A stretch of DNA of 64,000 bases from CAZSBB01 sp964605235 (GTDB taxonomy: Bacteria > Planctomycetota > Phycisphaerae > Phycisphaerales > Phycisphaeraceae). Position 1 is the first letter of the stretch. Each line of letters begins with the position of its first letter. Under the pieces are notes generated by a model, which saw nothing but the letters and a program-made list of their open reading frames with translations, was not told where the DNA came from and did no database searches. The stretch covers positions 5,542 through 69,541 of the forward strand of contig CAZSBB010000033.1 of NCBI GenBank assembly GCA_964605235.1, read 5' to 3'. Below, one piece after another: positions 9,130 through 18,699 of the stretch. A program made the position numbers and the translations under genes.

Positions 9130-10476
9130 TTATTCCGCGGCATCCCACCCATGACGCAGGGCCGGATCAACCCACACCGCGCTGGGCGCTGGAGCGGGCA
9201 CAGGCGCCGCTTCAACGACTGCGCTTTGCGCTGCTGACGTTGACGCAGCCGGTGGCGTCGCCGGGGCGGAAGGCTCGGCCGGCGCTTCCGTCTCCCCTTC
9301 AAGCGTTGCTGCTTCGGGGGCGATTGCTTCGACGTCAGGAGCTTCCATCACTGTCGGCTCCGCGTCAAAGGCATCCATCGCGGGCGCTGGCGCCGTTGCT
9401 TCCGGTTCCGTTTCCAGCGCGGCAGCTTCTGAGGAAATGACTTCCGGAGCAATCGCTTCCGCAGCGTCCTGCTGCTCGGCCATTGCTGCCGCCGCCGGGG
9501 CATCCATGGCGTGGTCGGCGTCCCCTTCCATCGCTTCCTGCAGCCAGATATCCGCCGGGTCGATGGCGTCGTAATCGAACTCCATGCCCAGCGGGTCCAG
9601 CGCAGCAGCCATGTCATCCGCGGCGGGCGGCACGGCAGGCGTGGCGGCCGGCTCAACCGCAACCGATTCAGGCGCAGCAGGCGCAACTGCCACCGGTGCA
9701 ACTTCAACCGCTGTTGCCGGGGTTTCCGGGGTTTCCGCAACTGGTGCGGGAGCAGACGCAACCGCTGACGGGGTTTCCTCGGAGAGCTGGGCTTCGGGCA
9801 GCACAGGGGTCGTGACCACCGGCTGAGCTGTCGTCGTGAGCTCGGTCACCGGCGTCACCGGCGCGGCCTGCGGGTTGACCGCCGCGGTGAACGCACTGGA
9901 ATCGGCAACGGCGCGCGTGGGCAGACTGAAGTCGCGGGTCAGCCACGCCCAGCCGCCGATCAGACTCGCCATCAGCATCACGCCGGCGGCTGTGACTTTC
10001 CATTGGGCTGGGGGTTGACGTCGCCACGGCGCGGCCATGACTTCCTTGGGCGTGACCTGCACGGCTTCGAGTTCCTCGGCCCGGCTGATCCGCAACGGCT
10101 GGGCATGCAGCCGACGATGCGCCTGCGCGCTGTCGCGCGCTGTGGCGAGGATCGCCGCCAGCAGCGGTTCACCACATTCGCCGGCCTTGCGCGCCATGCC
10201 GTCGAGCGCCTGGTCGTCCGTCCAAAATTCCCCCTGAGGCGCGACGTCCGCTGGATTCTGCTCCGGATCCACCAGCGCGGTGAACCGCAGATGCGGCGGC
10301 TCCTGAGCCGTGGACTGCGATTCCTGAAGCTCGGTCACCACCGGCAAACGCAACAGCGGCACCCGCACCTCGGCGGGTGGATCGGCGTCCGCGGCGTCGG
10401 CCGAGGTGGGCGTGGTCAAGTGCAACGTCGGCTTCTGCGTCGCAGCGGCGTCGTCCGGCCGATCGTTCTGATCCAT
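9130..10476 (-). CDS. Single-pass membrane protein with a long Ala/Pro/Glu-rich tail
   Basis: A 448-residue protein. ATG 10476 is preferred to the upstream ATG at 10491 because GGAGG lies 9 bases before it. Residues 1-165 are hydrophilic and contain a helical part ('LDGMARKAGECGEPLLAA'). One transmembrane helix follows at about 170-185 ('VMLMASLIGGWAWL'). The remaining about 260 residues are almost only Ala, Pro, Glu, Val, Thr and Ser, low in complexity and probably disordered and outside the membrane. It ends in 'VWVDPALRHGWDAAE'. The topology recalls anti-sigma-factor-like or cell-wall-spanning proteins, but I recognise no domain. Function unknown. Confidence 0.65.
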   Translation of the reverse strand: MDQNDRPDDAAATQKPTLHLTTPTSADAADADPPAEVRVPLLRLPVVTELQESQSTAQEPPHLRFTALVDPEQNPADVAPQGEFWTDDQALDGMARKAGECGEPLLAAILATARDSAQAHRRLHAQPLRISRAEELEAVQVTPKEVMAAPWRRQPPAQWKVTAAGVMLMASLIGGWAWLTRDFSLPTRAVADSSAFTAAVNPQAAPVTPVTELTTTAQPVVTTPVLPEAQLSEETPSAVASAPAPVAETPETPATAVEVAPVAVAPAAPESVAVEPAATPAVPPAADDMAAALDPLGMEFDYDAIDPADIWLQEAMEGDADHAMDAPAAAAMAEQQDAAEAIAPEVISSEAAALETEPEATAPAPAMDAFDAEPTVMEAPDVEAIAPEAATLEGETEAPAEPSAPATPPAASTSAAQSAVVEAAPVPAPAPSAVWVDPALRHGWDAAE

Positions 10477-10833
10477 CGGGGCATCCTCCATCCGGCCCCA
10501 CCGCGCGGCGTTGGCGCGGGGGCCATGACAGCCTCATCGGCTGATGCCGCAGACGACTGAAGGACTGCACCGACTTTGCCGGTTATTCCACCTGTAGCAA
10601 CCCCAACAGGCCCATGTCCCACCGGTAAACGCAACGCGAAAATGATTACCGGACCATCCCCACTGCCCGAAGCAACAACAACCCACGTACCTACATCATC
10701 AATCAACCAGTTCCTGCTCCGTGTTCTCTGTGGCTCCGTGAGAGCAACTCTTCCTGCCTTTGCACAGAAGCAGTTCTCTCACGGAGCCACAGCGCCACGG
10801 AGGGAAGAATTGAAATGGGTGGACGGGATGCAA
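10477..10833. other. 357-base intergenic region with an inverted repeat
   Basis: No gene is seen. The part next to the SDR stop codon carries the 'CTCCGTG...' inverted repeat (separate entry). The rest is the upstream region of the membrane-protein gene, with no recognisable promoter. Confidence 0.5.
10717..10802. repeat. Imperfect inverted repeat, 'CACGGAG/CACAGAG' type
   Basis: The left arm (10717-10749) and right arm (10772-10802) are imperfect reverse complements of about 31 bases sharing GTGGCTCCGTGAGAG. The element lies 31 bases behind the stop of the minus-strand SDR gene. It resembles the element at 34434-34540, and both could act as terminators. Confidence 0.75.
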
Positions 10834-11526
10834 TCACTCGGCGGCGTCGGGCACGGTCGCAGGGCGGCCGTTGTCGCGTGGGCCGAGCTGAAGCAGGAAC
10901 GGCGCCGCCGCGCGCGCCCATTGCGTAGGCGAGGGATAGCTCGACGCCTCGCCGCCGAAGCAGCTGCGCAGCATGTCGGTGTCGATGATGCCGGGGTTGA
11001 GCGGGACTGCCGCCATGCCGGCCGGGAGTTCCTGCGCCAGGGCGCGGGTGAGTCCTTCGATCGCCCACTTGCTGGCGCAGTAGGGTGCGACTTCCGGGCT
11101 GACGCTGCGCCCCCAGCCGGAGCTGAGGTTGACGATCACGCCGCGCTGCCGGGCGACCATCGCCGGGACGATGGCGCGCAGGACATTGGCGACGCCCTTG
11201 ATGTTCACATCGATCACCTGATCGAACGCCGCAGTGCTGACTTCCCACAGCGGAGCGTTGGGATTGATGACCGCGGCATTGTTGATGAGCAGATCCGGCG
11301 GCCCCCCGGCGGCGAGCAGGCGCTGCGCCCAGGCCGTGACCGCGCTGGCGTCGGTCACATCGACCGCGGCGAAGTCATGCGGCAAGCCGAAGTGCTGCGT
11401 CAGTTCATCCACCTGCGCGCGACTGCGCCCGCAGCCGAGCACCTGATGCCCGGAGGCGATGAAGGATTCCGCCAACGCCCGGCCCAGCCCGCGCGTGACG
11501 CCGGTGATGATGATGCGCTGACCCAT
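10834..11526 (-). CDS. Short-chain dehydrogenase/reductase
   Basis: A 230-residue classical SDR with a Rossmann fold. The cofactor motif TGVTRGLG is at residues 8-15, NNAA at 82-85, and the catalytic Ser (about 136), Tyr149 and Lys153 lie in the 'YCASK' context. It should oxidise or reduce an alcohol or ketone with NAD(P). The substrate is unknown. GGGAG lies about 9 bases before ATG 11526, which supports this start over the upstream frame. It is divergent from the efflux operon, with about 170 bases between them. Confidence 0.88.
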   Translation of the reverse strand: MGQRIIITGVTRGLGRALAESFIASGHQVLGCGRSRAQVDELTQHFGLPHDFAAVDVTDASAVTAWAQRLLAAGGPPDLLINNAAVINPNAPLWEVSTAAFDQVIDVNIKGVANVLRAIVPAMVARQRGVIVNLSSGWGRSVSPEVAPYCASKWAIEGLTRALAQELPAGMAAVPLNPGIIDTDMLRSCFGGEASSYPSPTQWARAAAPFLLQLGPRDNGRPATVPDAAE

Positions 11527-11696
11527 GTGATACTCCCGTCTTGAAGGTGGACGGCAGCATAATGCCGCGGCGGCCCACCCGCCTGCTTTCACCGGGGATC
11601 GGGTCTACAATGCCCGCGCGAAGCGTCAGCGCCGGCCGTGGAGCGCCGACGCCCGGACCTTCGCTCCCGCACGGTTTCACAGCATGTGGTGGTGAT

Positions 11697-13055
11697 ATGG
11701 CTTCCTCCCCCGCGCCGCGCTGGCTCTGGCTTTCCCTGGTGACCCGCACGTTGGCGTGCGCGGCGCTGCTGGCGGCCGGCTTGCTGATCCATCACGCGCT
11801 GGTGGTCTCCGCGCCCCAGCCGGAGCGCGTGGATTTGGACACCGAGCTGCCGCAGGTCACCGTGCTGCCGGCCCCGCAACTGACAGCGCCGCGGCAATGG
11901 CGCGGCTTTGGCAATGTGCAGGCGTACGACTCGGCGGATGTGCCCAGCCAGGTCCGCGCGTTGGTGGTGGATGTGCCCGAAGCCATCCGCCAGGGCAGCG
12001 CGGTGAGCAAAGGCGATCTGCTGGCGACGCTGGATGCCGAGGACTTCACCCGCCAGGCACAGATCGCCAAAGAAACGCTGGCGCAGCTCGACGCCGAGCT
12101 GGCGCAACTGGAAGTCGAAGCCCAATTCCTCGCCAGTCGGCTCAAGCTGGAACAGGAATCCGAGCAACTGGCCGCCAGTGAGTTGGCGCGTTTGGAGAAA
12201 CTGCTCGCCAGCGGCGCCGCCCGGCAGCAGGATGTCGACCGCGCCCGCGAGGCGCGCATTGCCGCCCAGCGCGCGGTGGTGTTGACCCAGGACAGCCTGG
12301 CGCGCGTCGATCCCCGCCGCGCCAGCTTGCAAGCCCGGCGCGGCGCACAGGAAACGAGTCTGCGCCTGGCGGAAGAGGATGTGCGTCGTTGCCGGATTCT
12401 CAGCCCCCTGGCGGGAGTGCTCGAAGCCGTGGATGTGGAGGAAGGCGAGCAGGTGCAGCCGGGGCAGCGCATCGCCCGCGTGGTCAGCCTCGCCCGTTTG
12501 GAGATTCTTCTGCAACTGCCGGCCGCGGCGCGCGACAGCGTGCAAGTCGGCGCGGTGGTCACGCTGGCGGGCAACGACGGCAAGATGTCCTGGACGGGCA
12601 CGATCACCCGCATCAATCCCAGCAACAACGCCCAGACCCGCACCATGACCGTGTACGTGGAACTGGTGCATGAACCCGCCAACCTGAAGCTGGCGCCGGG
12701 GCAATATGTCGAAGGCGTGGTGACGATCAAAGGCAATGAGCCGCTCATCGTGCTGCCGCGCCGCGCGGTGGTGAGTGATCGGGTGATGCTCGTCGACCGC
12801 GATGGGCACATCACCAGTGCGCCGGTGGAAGTGGCGTATCCGCTGGAAATGTTCTTTCCGCAGTTGAATCTGCCCGACGACCAATGGGTGGCGTTGGCGT
12901 CGGGCGTAGAGGCGGGCCAGCAGGTGGTGGTGAACCCCGGGCGGAATGTCGTTGAAGGCATGCGGGTGCAGCCGGTGAATGTCCGGGAGTTGGAAAACAC
13001 CGTCACCCCGGCGTTCCCCACCGAACCGACCGCAGCACAGGAGGCCGGCGGGTGA
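11697..13055 (+). CDS. RND efflux membrane fusion protein
   Basis: A 452-residue periplasmic adaptor (HlyD/AcrA family). An N-terminal signal anchor at about 15-37 ('LACAALLAAGLLIHHALVV') is followed by a lipoyl half-motif ('VDVPEAIRQGSAVSKGDLLA'). A long coiled-coil hairpin (about 120-235, rich in Gln, Glu and Leu) comes next, then the second lipoyl half ('LAGVLEAVDVEEGEQVQPG') and the beta-barrel and membrane-proximal parts. It links the inner-membrane pump to an outer-membrane channel. Its stop overlaps the GTG start of the pump gene by 4 bases, so the two form an operon. The start is an internal ATG of a longer open frame. A TACAAT hexamer at 11607 may be part of the promoter. No TolC-like gene follows. 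Confidence 0.85.
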   Translation: MASSPAPRWLWLSLVTRTLACAALLAAGLLIHHALVVSAPQPERVDLDTELPQVTVLPAPQLTAPRQWRGFGNVQAYDSADVPSQVRALVVDVPEAIRQGSAVSKGDLLATLDAEDFTRQAQIAKETLAQLDAELAQLEVEAQFLASRLKLEQESEQLAASELARLEKLLASGAARQQDVDRAREARIAAQRAVVLTQDSLARVDPRRASLQARRGAQETSLRLAEEDVRRCRILSPLAGVLEAVDVEEGEQVQPGQRIARVVSLARLEILLQLPAAARDSVQVGAVVTLAGNDGKMSWTGTITRINPSNNAQTRTMTVYVELVHEPANLKLAPGQYVEGVVTIKGNEPLIVLPRRAVVSDRVMLVDRDGHITSAPVEVAYPLEMFFPQLNLPDDQWVALASGVEAGQQVVVNPGRNVVEGMRVQPVNVRELENTVTPAFPTEPTAAQEAGG

Positions 13056-16000
13056 GCATTCCAGGCTTCGGCGTCCGCAAGCCGGTTCCGGTGAACCTGC
13101 TGATGATCGCCATCCTGCTGGCGGGGATCACCTGCGGGCTGGGGCTGCGGCGGGAGTTCTTTCCCGAGGTGGATGCCGACTCGGCGACCGTCACGCTCAC
13201 CTACCCCGGCGCTGCGCCCGAGGAGATCGAGGAAACGCTGGCGATCAAAGTGGAAGACGCGCTGGCGGACCTCGATGAAGTCGACGAGTTGACCACCACG
13301 CTCGCCGAGGGCGGCGGGGGACTGGTCGTCACCTTCCGCGACAACGTGCGCGACATTCCCCGCGCCGTGGATGAGCTCGAACGCGCCGTTGATGCCCTGA
13401 CCGATCTGCCCGAGGAATCCGAACGCATCGTGGTGCGGGCGTTTGAGCCGTCCATCCCGGTGATTCGCCTCTCGGCGTATGGCGAGGTCGAGGAACTGCT
13501 GCTCAAGCGCACCATCCGCGCCATCGCCGATGAGTTGCGCGGGCTCAAGGGCATGGGCGATGTCGTGCTCGACGGCGTGCGCGACTACGAAATCAGCGTG
13601 GAGTTCAACCAGGCGGCGCTCATCAAACATGGGCTGAGCCTGCCCGCCGCGGCGGCGCAGATTCGCGCGGAGATGGCGGAAATCCCCGGCGGGACCGTAC
13701 GCAGCCACACCGGCAACGTGAAGGTGCGCACGCTGGGCGTCGCCGAGCGCGCCCAGGCCATCCGTCACATCGTGCTGCGGGCGTGGACCACCGGCGAAAC
13801 CGTGCAGGTGGGCGAAGTGGCGACCGTGCGCGAAACCTTCGTCGATGAAGACCTGCGCACACGCTTCAACGGTCAGCCGGGGGTCGGCGTCACCGTGCTC
13901 AAGCTGGGCGATCAGGACATCGTGAAAATGGCGGAGATGGTCCGCGCCTATGTCGCCGGCCGCAACGGTGAACCTTACGCCCCAGCGCTGCTTGATCGAC
14001 TGGTGCGCCCGCACAAGCAGGTCGCCTACGACCTGGGCGTCAACTCCCCCGTTCCCCTGCCGCGCGGCATTCGCCTGGCGACCAGCTCCGACTACGCCCG
14101 CTTTGTCGAAGGTCGCCTGTCGCTGCTGACGCGCAATGCGCTGCAGGGCTTTACGCTGGTGTTCGCCACGCTGCTGTTCTTCCTCAACTGGCGCGCGGCG
14201 TTCTGGGTCGCCATGGGGTTGACCACCGCCATCGCCGGCACGCTGGTGCTGATGTTCACGCTGGGGGTGACGCTGAACCTGCTGACCATGTTCGGCCTGA
14301 TCCTGGTCATCGGCCTGCTGGTCGACGACGGCATCGTGGTCAGCGAGAACATTCAGCAACGCCACGATCAGGGTGAGCCGGCACTGGTCGCCGCCACGCG
14401 CGGCGCGGAGGAAGTGTTCTGGCCGGTGGTCGCCACGGTGCTCACCAGCATCGTCGCGTTTCTGCCGCTCAAATTCATTCAGGGTCGCATCGGCGATCTG
14501 ATGGGCGCGCTGCCGGCGGTGGTGATGTGTTCCCTGAGCATGAGCCTGATCGAAGCCCTGCTCATCCTGCCCAGCCACATGGGTCATACGCTGATTCACC
14601 GCGATCGGCAGCGCCCCGGCCGGTGGTTGAATCTGCTGCGGCGCTTCGAGCAGGTGCGCGACCGCATCATCTACCAGCGCGTGATTCCCGCGTATGGCCG
14701 GGTGATCGCCTGGTGCCTGCATTACCGCTATGTGAGCGTGTGCATCGCCCTGTGTGTTCTGCTGATCAGCGTCGGACTGGTCAAGGGCGGGCGCGTGCGC
14801 TACACCTTCATCGACCGGGCGGACGCCGAGACGGTCATCGTCGATCTGCGCATGCCCATCGGCACGCCCATTGACCGCACCAGTACCGTGCTCAAGCAGA
14901 TCGAAGCCGCCTGCCTGGCAGAGCCGGAGGTCAAGCGCATCGAAACCATCGCCGGCCAGCGGTTCAACATCGACACCGGCTCCAGCGATGCGTTCGCCCC
15001 GCATGTCGGGCAGATGTTCGTCGAACTGGCGCTGACCGAGGAGCGTGACCGCCTGTCATCGGAAGTGATCGCCGCGATTCGCCGGAACCTGCGCGGCAAG
15101 ATCACCGACATCGACCGTCTGCGCTTCAGCGAAATCTCCGGCGGTCCCGGCGGCCCGGACATCACCCTGCAGGTGCGCGGGCATGATCTGGACCGCATGG
15201 ACCAACTGGTGCGGCTGATCAAGACCGAGTTGAACAATTACGACGGCGTGTTCGACGTGGCGGATGACAACGAGCTGGGCCAGCGCGAATTGCAGATTAC
15301 GCTCAAGCCCGGCGCAGCCGCGCTGGGGTTCACCGTCGATGAGGTCGCCCGGCAGGTGCGCGGGGCGCTGTATGGCATTGAAGCCCATGTGTATGCCGCC
15401 AATCGCGAGGACATCGAAGTCCGCGTGCGCCTCGACGAGCACACCCGCCGCAGCCAGGCGGCAATCGAACAGCTCTGGCTCATCACGCCCAGCGGGCAGG
15501 CGGCGCCGCTGAGCGAAATCGCCAGCGTGCGCGAAGGCGTCACCTATGCCGCCATCAAGCGCGTGGACCGGCTGCGCAATATCAGCGTCACCGCCGACGT
15601 GGACACCCACCTGCAGCCCGAGCGCATCGTCGCCCGCTTGCCCGTCGAGCAATGGCGCCAGGCGTTTCCCGATCTGCACCTCAAACTCGGCGGCCGACAG
15701 GAGCAGGAGCGCGACGCCTTCAACTCGCTGCCCTACGGCTTCGCCGCCGCGGCGGTGATGATCTACGTCATCCTCGCCTGGCTTTTTTCCAGCTACATTC
15801 AGCCCATTGCCGTGATGCTGGCGATCCCCTTCAGCCTCGTGGGCGCGATCCTGGGCCACGGCATCATGGGCTTTCCCATCACCTTCCTGAGCATCATCGG
15901 CTTCGTGGCGCTCAGCGGCGTGGTGGTCAATGACTCGCTCATCCTCGTCGAGTTCTTCAACCGCGCCCGCGCCGAAGGAGCGAGCCTGAACGACGCGCTG

Positions 16001-16330
16001 GTTGCCGCGGGCAAAGCGCGCCTGCGCGCCATCATCCTCACCTCGCTGACCACCATCTTCGGCCTGATGCCGCTGATGCTCGAACAATCCTTCCAGGCAC
16101 GCTTCATGATCCCCATGGCGATCTCCATCAGCTTCGGTCTCGCCAGCGCGACTTTGCTGATTCTCTTCGTGCTGCCCTGCATCATGGTGATCGTGGATGA
16201 CATGAAAGCGGTGCTGCACTTCGCCTGGCATGGTCGCACCCGCACCCAGACCGCCGCGGCGCTGGCGCAGCGCGATCTGGAAATCGCCCAGGCGCACCAC
16301 ACCCATGGCCGGACCGAGGAAAGCCGCTAA
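13052..16330 (+). CDS. RND family efflux transporter permease
   Basis: A 1092-residue inner-membrane proton-driven pump of the AcrB type. It has the duplicated RND layout: a first transmembrane helix at about 10-28, a large periplasmic loop, helices from about 360-540, then a second helix, loop and helix block (about 885-1060). 'GLLVDDGIVVSENIQQRH' corresponds to the TM4 Asp-Asp proton-relay segment, and 'VALSGVVVNDSLILVEFF' is the matching segment in the second half. The GTG start overlaps the adaptor gene. It probably exports toxic compounds. The N-terminal VPVNLLMIAILLAG and the overall length fit the 'acriflavin resistance' group. Specificity is unknown. Confidence 0.92.
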   Translation: MSIPGFGVRKPVPVNLLMIAILLAGITCGLGLRREFFPEVDADSATVTLTYPGAAPEEIEETLAIKVEDALADLDEVDELTTTLAEGGGGLVVTFRDNVRDIPRAVDELERAVDALTDLPEESERIVVRAFEPSIPVIRLSAYGEVEELLLKRTIRAIADELRGLKGMGDVVLDGVRDYEISVEFNQAALIKHGLSLPAAAAQIRAEMAEIPGGTVRSHTGNVKVRTLGVAERAQAIRHIVLRAWTTGETVQVGEVATVRETFVDEDLRTRFNGQPGVGVTVLKLGDQDIVKMAEMVRAYVAGRNGEPYAPALLDRLVRPHKQVAYDLGVNSPVPLPRGIRLATSSDYARFVEGRLSLLTRNALQGFTLVFATLLFFLNWRAAFWVAMGLTTAIAGTLVLMFTLGVTLNLLTMFGLILVIGLLVDDGIVVSENIQQRHDQGEPALVAATRGAEEVFWPVVATVLTSIVAFLPLKFIQGRIGDLMGALPAVVMCSLSMSLIEALLILPSHMGHTLIHRDRQRPGRWLNLLRRFEQVRDRIIYQRVIPAYGRVIAWCLHYRYVSVCIALCVLLISVGLVKGGRVRYTFIDRADAETVIVDLRMPIGTPIDRTSTVLKQIEAACLAEPEVKRIETIAGQRFNIDTGSSDAFAPHVGQMFVELALTEERDRLSSEVIAAIRRNLRGKITDIDRLRFSEISGGPGGPDITLQVRGHDLDRMDQLVRLIKTELNNYDGVFDVADDNELGQRELQITLKPGAAALGFTVDEVARQVRGALYGIEAHVYAANREDIEVRVRLDEHTRRSQAAIEQLWLITPSGQAAPLSEIASVREGVTYAAIKRVDRLRNISVTADVDTHLQPERIVARLPVEQWRQAFPDLHLKLGGRQEQERDAFNSLPYGFAAAAVMIYVILAWLFSSYIQPIAVMLAIPFSLVGAILGHGIMGFPITFLSIIGFVALSGVVVNDSLILVEFFNRARAEGASLNDALVAAGKARLRAIILTSLTTIFGLMPLMLEQSFQARFMIPMAISISFGLASATLLILFVLPCIMVIVDDMKAVLHFAWHGRTRTQTAAALAQRDLEIAQAHHTHGRTEESR

Positions 16331-16380
16331 ACTGACGGGGTGATCCGTCGATTTTCGCGGCGGCCCGTGGAGCCAGCAGC

Positions 16381-16908
16381 ATGGACCAACGCCTGACCCG
16401 TCGTGCCTTCACCGTCACCGCCGCCGGCGCGCTGGTGTCGCTGACCGTACTGGGCTGCACGAAAGAGGAATCCGCGCCGACCGCCGACGGAGCCGCCCCG
16501 GCCGGGGAGGACAAAGCCAGCAAGAAGAAAAAGAAACCGGCGGTCCCCGCGGCACCGTTTCTGGTGGGCGCGCTGGAGCAATACCGCACCGTCGGCATCC
16601 ACCCGCAGTACAACGATCCGCAGCGCGTCTGGCTGGTCAGCGATGGCGCCAGGCTCATCGCGCTGCTGGATGTCTGCACGCACTCGTCCTGCGGCCTGCT
16701 GTGGGATGAAGAGCAAAAAAACCTCAAATGTCCCTGTCACCTGAGCCATTTTGATCTCGCCGGCCAACCGCTCAAGGGTTCCAAAGCCGATGAGCCGCTC
16801 GACCGCCTGGCGCTGTCGATCCAGGATGGCCAGGTGCAGGTTGATCCGACCATTCGCTTCAACAGCACGGAATGGGACAAGCCCGGCGCAGCCCTGCCGC
16901 TGGGTTGA
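16381..16908 (+). CDS. Rieske [2Fe-2S] lipoprotein
   Basis: A 175-residue exported protein. Residues 1-26 are a signal with a twin-arginine-like 'LTRRAF' start and a lipobox ending at Cys26, so it is probably Tat-exported as a folded protein and lipid-anchored. A charged linker with a run of lysines (about 48-52) leads to a Rieske domain. Cys99 and His101 ('CTHSSCG') with Cys117 and His120 ('CPCHLSHF') form the cluster-binding set. It should carry electrons in the periplasm. It lies 50 bases behind the efflux operon and 21 bases before the next gene, with GGAG before the ATG. Its partners are not evident. Confidence 0.88.
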   Translation: MDQRLTRRAFTVTAAGALVSLTVLGCTKEESAPTADGAAPAGEDKASKKKKKPAVPAAPFLVGALEQYRTVGIHPQYNDPQRVWLVSDGARLIALLDVCTHSSCGLLWDEEQKNLKCPCHLSHFDLAGQPLKGSKADEPLDRLALSIQDGQVQVDPTIRFNSTEWDKPGAALPLG

Positions 16909-16929
16909 TCGCCTTGCCCTGGAGTTTCC

Positions 16930-17424
16930 ATGCCGCTGACGACCCTGCCTGACGAACTGGACCTGTTGCTGGCGCCGCTCTGGCAACAACTGCCGTTGCA
17001 TGAAGCCATGAGCGCCCTGTGTCCGCACGCCCCGGCGGGCGAATCGCTCGAAGCGATGGTGCAGGAACTGACCCGAGAACCGCTCCTCAAAGCCAATCCC
17101 GCGCTGGCGGCCGGGCTTTGGTTGTATGTCGATGACCTGAACCGCAGCCATCGGGTCAGCCAGAAAATCGAAACCCCCACCGGCAGCTACTGGCACGGCA
17201 TCATGCACCGCCGCGAGGGCGATTTCTCCAACAGCCACTACTGGTTCAATCGCGTCGGCGAGCACCCGGCGCTGGTGCGCGTGGGCGATGACTACGACCC
17301 GCACGCGTTCGTCGATGCTGCCGCCGCGGCTCAGGCCCGGCATGAAAATCCCGGCCGGCTGATCGAACTGCAGCGCCGCGAATGGGCGGTGCTCTTCGCC
17401 TGGTGCGCCCGCCAGGCGTCCTGA
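16930..17424 (+). CDS. Conserved protein of unknown function
   Basis: A 164-residue soluble protein without signal peptide or membrane helices. The central segment 'TPTGSYWHGIMHRREGDFS' followed by NSHYWFNRVG is strikingly polar and aromatic. I have a memory of similar segments in uncharacterised bacterial proteins, but I know no DUF name or activity. The invariant-looking His, Arg, Asp and Trp residues suggest a binding or catalytic site. It starts 21 bases after the Rieske gene and is likely co-transcribed with it. Confidence 0.7.
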   Translation: MPLTTLPDELDLLLAPLWQQLPLHEAMSALCPHAPAGESLEAMVQELTREPLLKANPALAAGLWLYVDDLNRSHRVSQKIETPTGSYWHGIMHRREGDFSNSHYWFNRVGEHPALVRVGDDYDPHAFVDAAAAAQARHENPGRLIELQRREWAVLFAWCARQAS

Positions 17425-17507
17425 CGACGCGCCGTCATCCAAAAATCTGATGACGCTATCACCGGTTTGTATTGGGAACCGCGCAGCCCCACTTCTACCG
17501 TGGGGAC

Positions 17508-17732
17508 ATGAAAACGCTCCTGCCCCAACCGCGTGCCGCTGACGGCATCATCAACTTCCACTCACCCCGCGAAAGCGTGGCGACGCGCTGCTGGCGCTGG
17601 CTGACCGCCAAATCACGTCAGACGCCGACCGTGCGGATTCACGTGCTGAGCGATCCAGTCGCCGTTCCACCCCGCCGCACCGGCGAGCGTAGAATCATGC
17701 TCCACGGCCGACTGATTCGCATTCGGCCGTGA
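17508..17732 (+). CDS. Possible small basic protein (hypothetical)
   Basis: A 74-residue frame between the previous gene and the LysR gene, starting at an ATG preceded by GTGGGGAC. The product is basic and has no recognised domain. It ends 13 bases before the LysR start. It may be a real small gene or only the leader region of the regulator; there is little evidence either way. Confidence 0.35.
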   Translation: MKTLLPQPRAADGIINFHSPRESVATRCWRWLTAKSRQTPTVRIHVLSDPVAVPPRRTGERRIMLHGRLIRIRP

Positions 17733-17745
17733 CCGGAGTCTGGGC

Positions 17746-18699
17746 ATGGAGCTTTACCAACTGCGCGCCTTTGCCGCGGTCGCCGAGGAAGGCAATGTGA
17801 CCCGCGCCGCCGAGCGCCTGTTCACCAGCCAGCCGGCGGTCAGCGCCCAGATCAAAGCCCTCGAACAGGAGTTCGGCTTCGAGCTGTTCCTGCGCACCCC
17901 GGCGGGCATGCGCCTGACCCCCGACGGCGATCGCCTGCTGCAACAGACCCGCAGCCTGCTGCAACAGGCGCGCGGCATGGAAGAGCTGGCGCGCCATCTG
18001 CGCGACGGCGCCGGTGGGACGCTGCGCATCGGCTTGAACTGTCCAGTCACCCGGCTGCGCTTTGATGAACTGGCGCGCCAACTGCTGGCGCAACATCCAC
18101 AGCTGCAACTGCACGTCAGCAGCGCCGCCACCGGCGAAATCGTGCGCCGGCTCAAGACATTCACGCTTGACGTCGGCTTCGGCGAAGGTCCGTTGCCGAC
18201 CGAGCTGCACGGCGTGGCGCTGCCGGATACGCAGGTGCGGGTGATCGTGCCCCGCGCCTGGGAGCTCGACGACCGCACCGCCGACTGGTCCGCACTGGCG
18301 CGCCGGCCGTGGGTTTTCGCCTCCACCGATTGCTCGTACTACCGGCTGATGGAGCGCCTCAGCCAGGAGCACGGGCTGCAGCTTCAGGAACAGTTCCGGG
18401 TGGATGAGGAAGGCACCACGGTGCAGTTTGTCCAGAGCGGACTGGCGGCTTCCCTCACCGATCTGCAGACCGCCGAGCACGCGGTGGCCGGTGGTCAGGC
18501 GGTGATCTGGCCGCATTTCCAGGCGAACTTGCCCCACCAGGCGATCGCCCTGGCGCACCGCGCCCAGGAGCCGGCGATCGCCACGTTTTTTGCCGCCTGC
18601 CAGCGGGTGTTTCCCCGCAGTGACGTCCCTGCCGCTGCGTCCAGGCTGCCCCGCGCCGACCGAGCGCCGCGTCGGTCGCGCTATCGCACCTTGCCGTGA
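17746..18699 (+). CDS. LysR-family transcriptional regulator
   Basis: A 317-residue regulator. Residues 1-60 form the classic LysR winged helix-turn-helix ('LRAFAAVAEEGNVTRAAERL', then TSQPAVSAQIKALE). A linker helix (about 60-88) and an effector-binding domain of the periplasmic-binding type (about 90-295) follow. The last about 20 residues are Arg-rich. Its stop overlaps the GTG start of the LRAT-like gene by 4 bases, so it is coupled to that gene rather than divergent from a target, which is less common for LysR proteins. The ligand and regulon are unknown. Confidence 0.9.
   Translation: MELYQLRAFAAVAEEGNVTRAAERLFTSQPAVSAQIKALEQEFGFELFLRTPAGMRLTPDGDRLLQQTRSLLQQARGMEELARHLRDGAGGTLRIGLNCPVTRLRFDELARQLLAQHPQLQLHVSSAATGEIVRRLKTFTLDVGFGEGPLPTELHGVALPDTQVRVIVPRAWELDDRTADWSALARRPWVFASTDCSYYRLMERLSQEHGLQLQEQFRVDEEGTTVQFVQSGLAASLTDLQTAEHAVAGGQAVIWPHFQANLPHQAIALAHRAQEPAIATFFAACQRVFPRSDVPAAASRLPRADRAPRRSRYRTLP

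Noticed and set aside
11792..15004. 1070-residue minus-strand frame
   Set aside because: It mirrors the RND operon in high-GC DNA. It has no domain, no ribosome binding site and a composition typical of antisense frames.
16327..17442. 371-residue minus-strand frame
   Set aside because: It is antisense to the Rieske and conserved unknown genes and has no features of its own.
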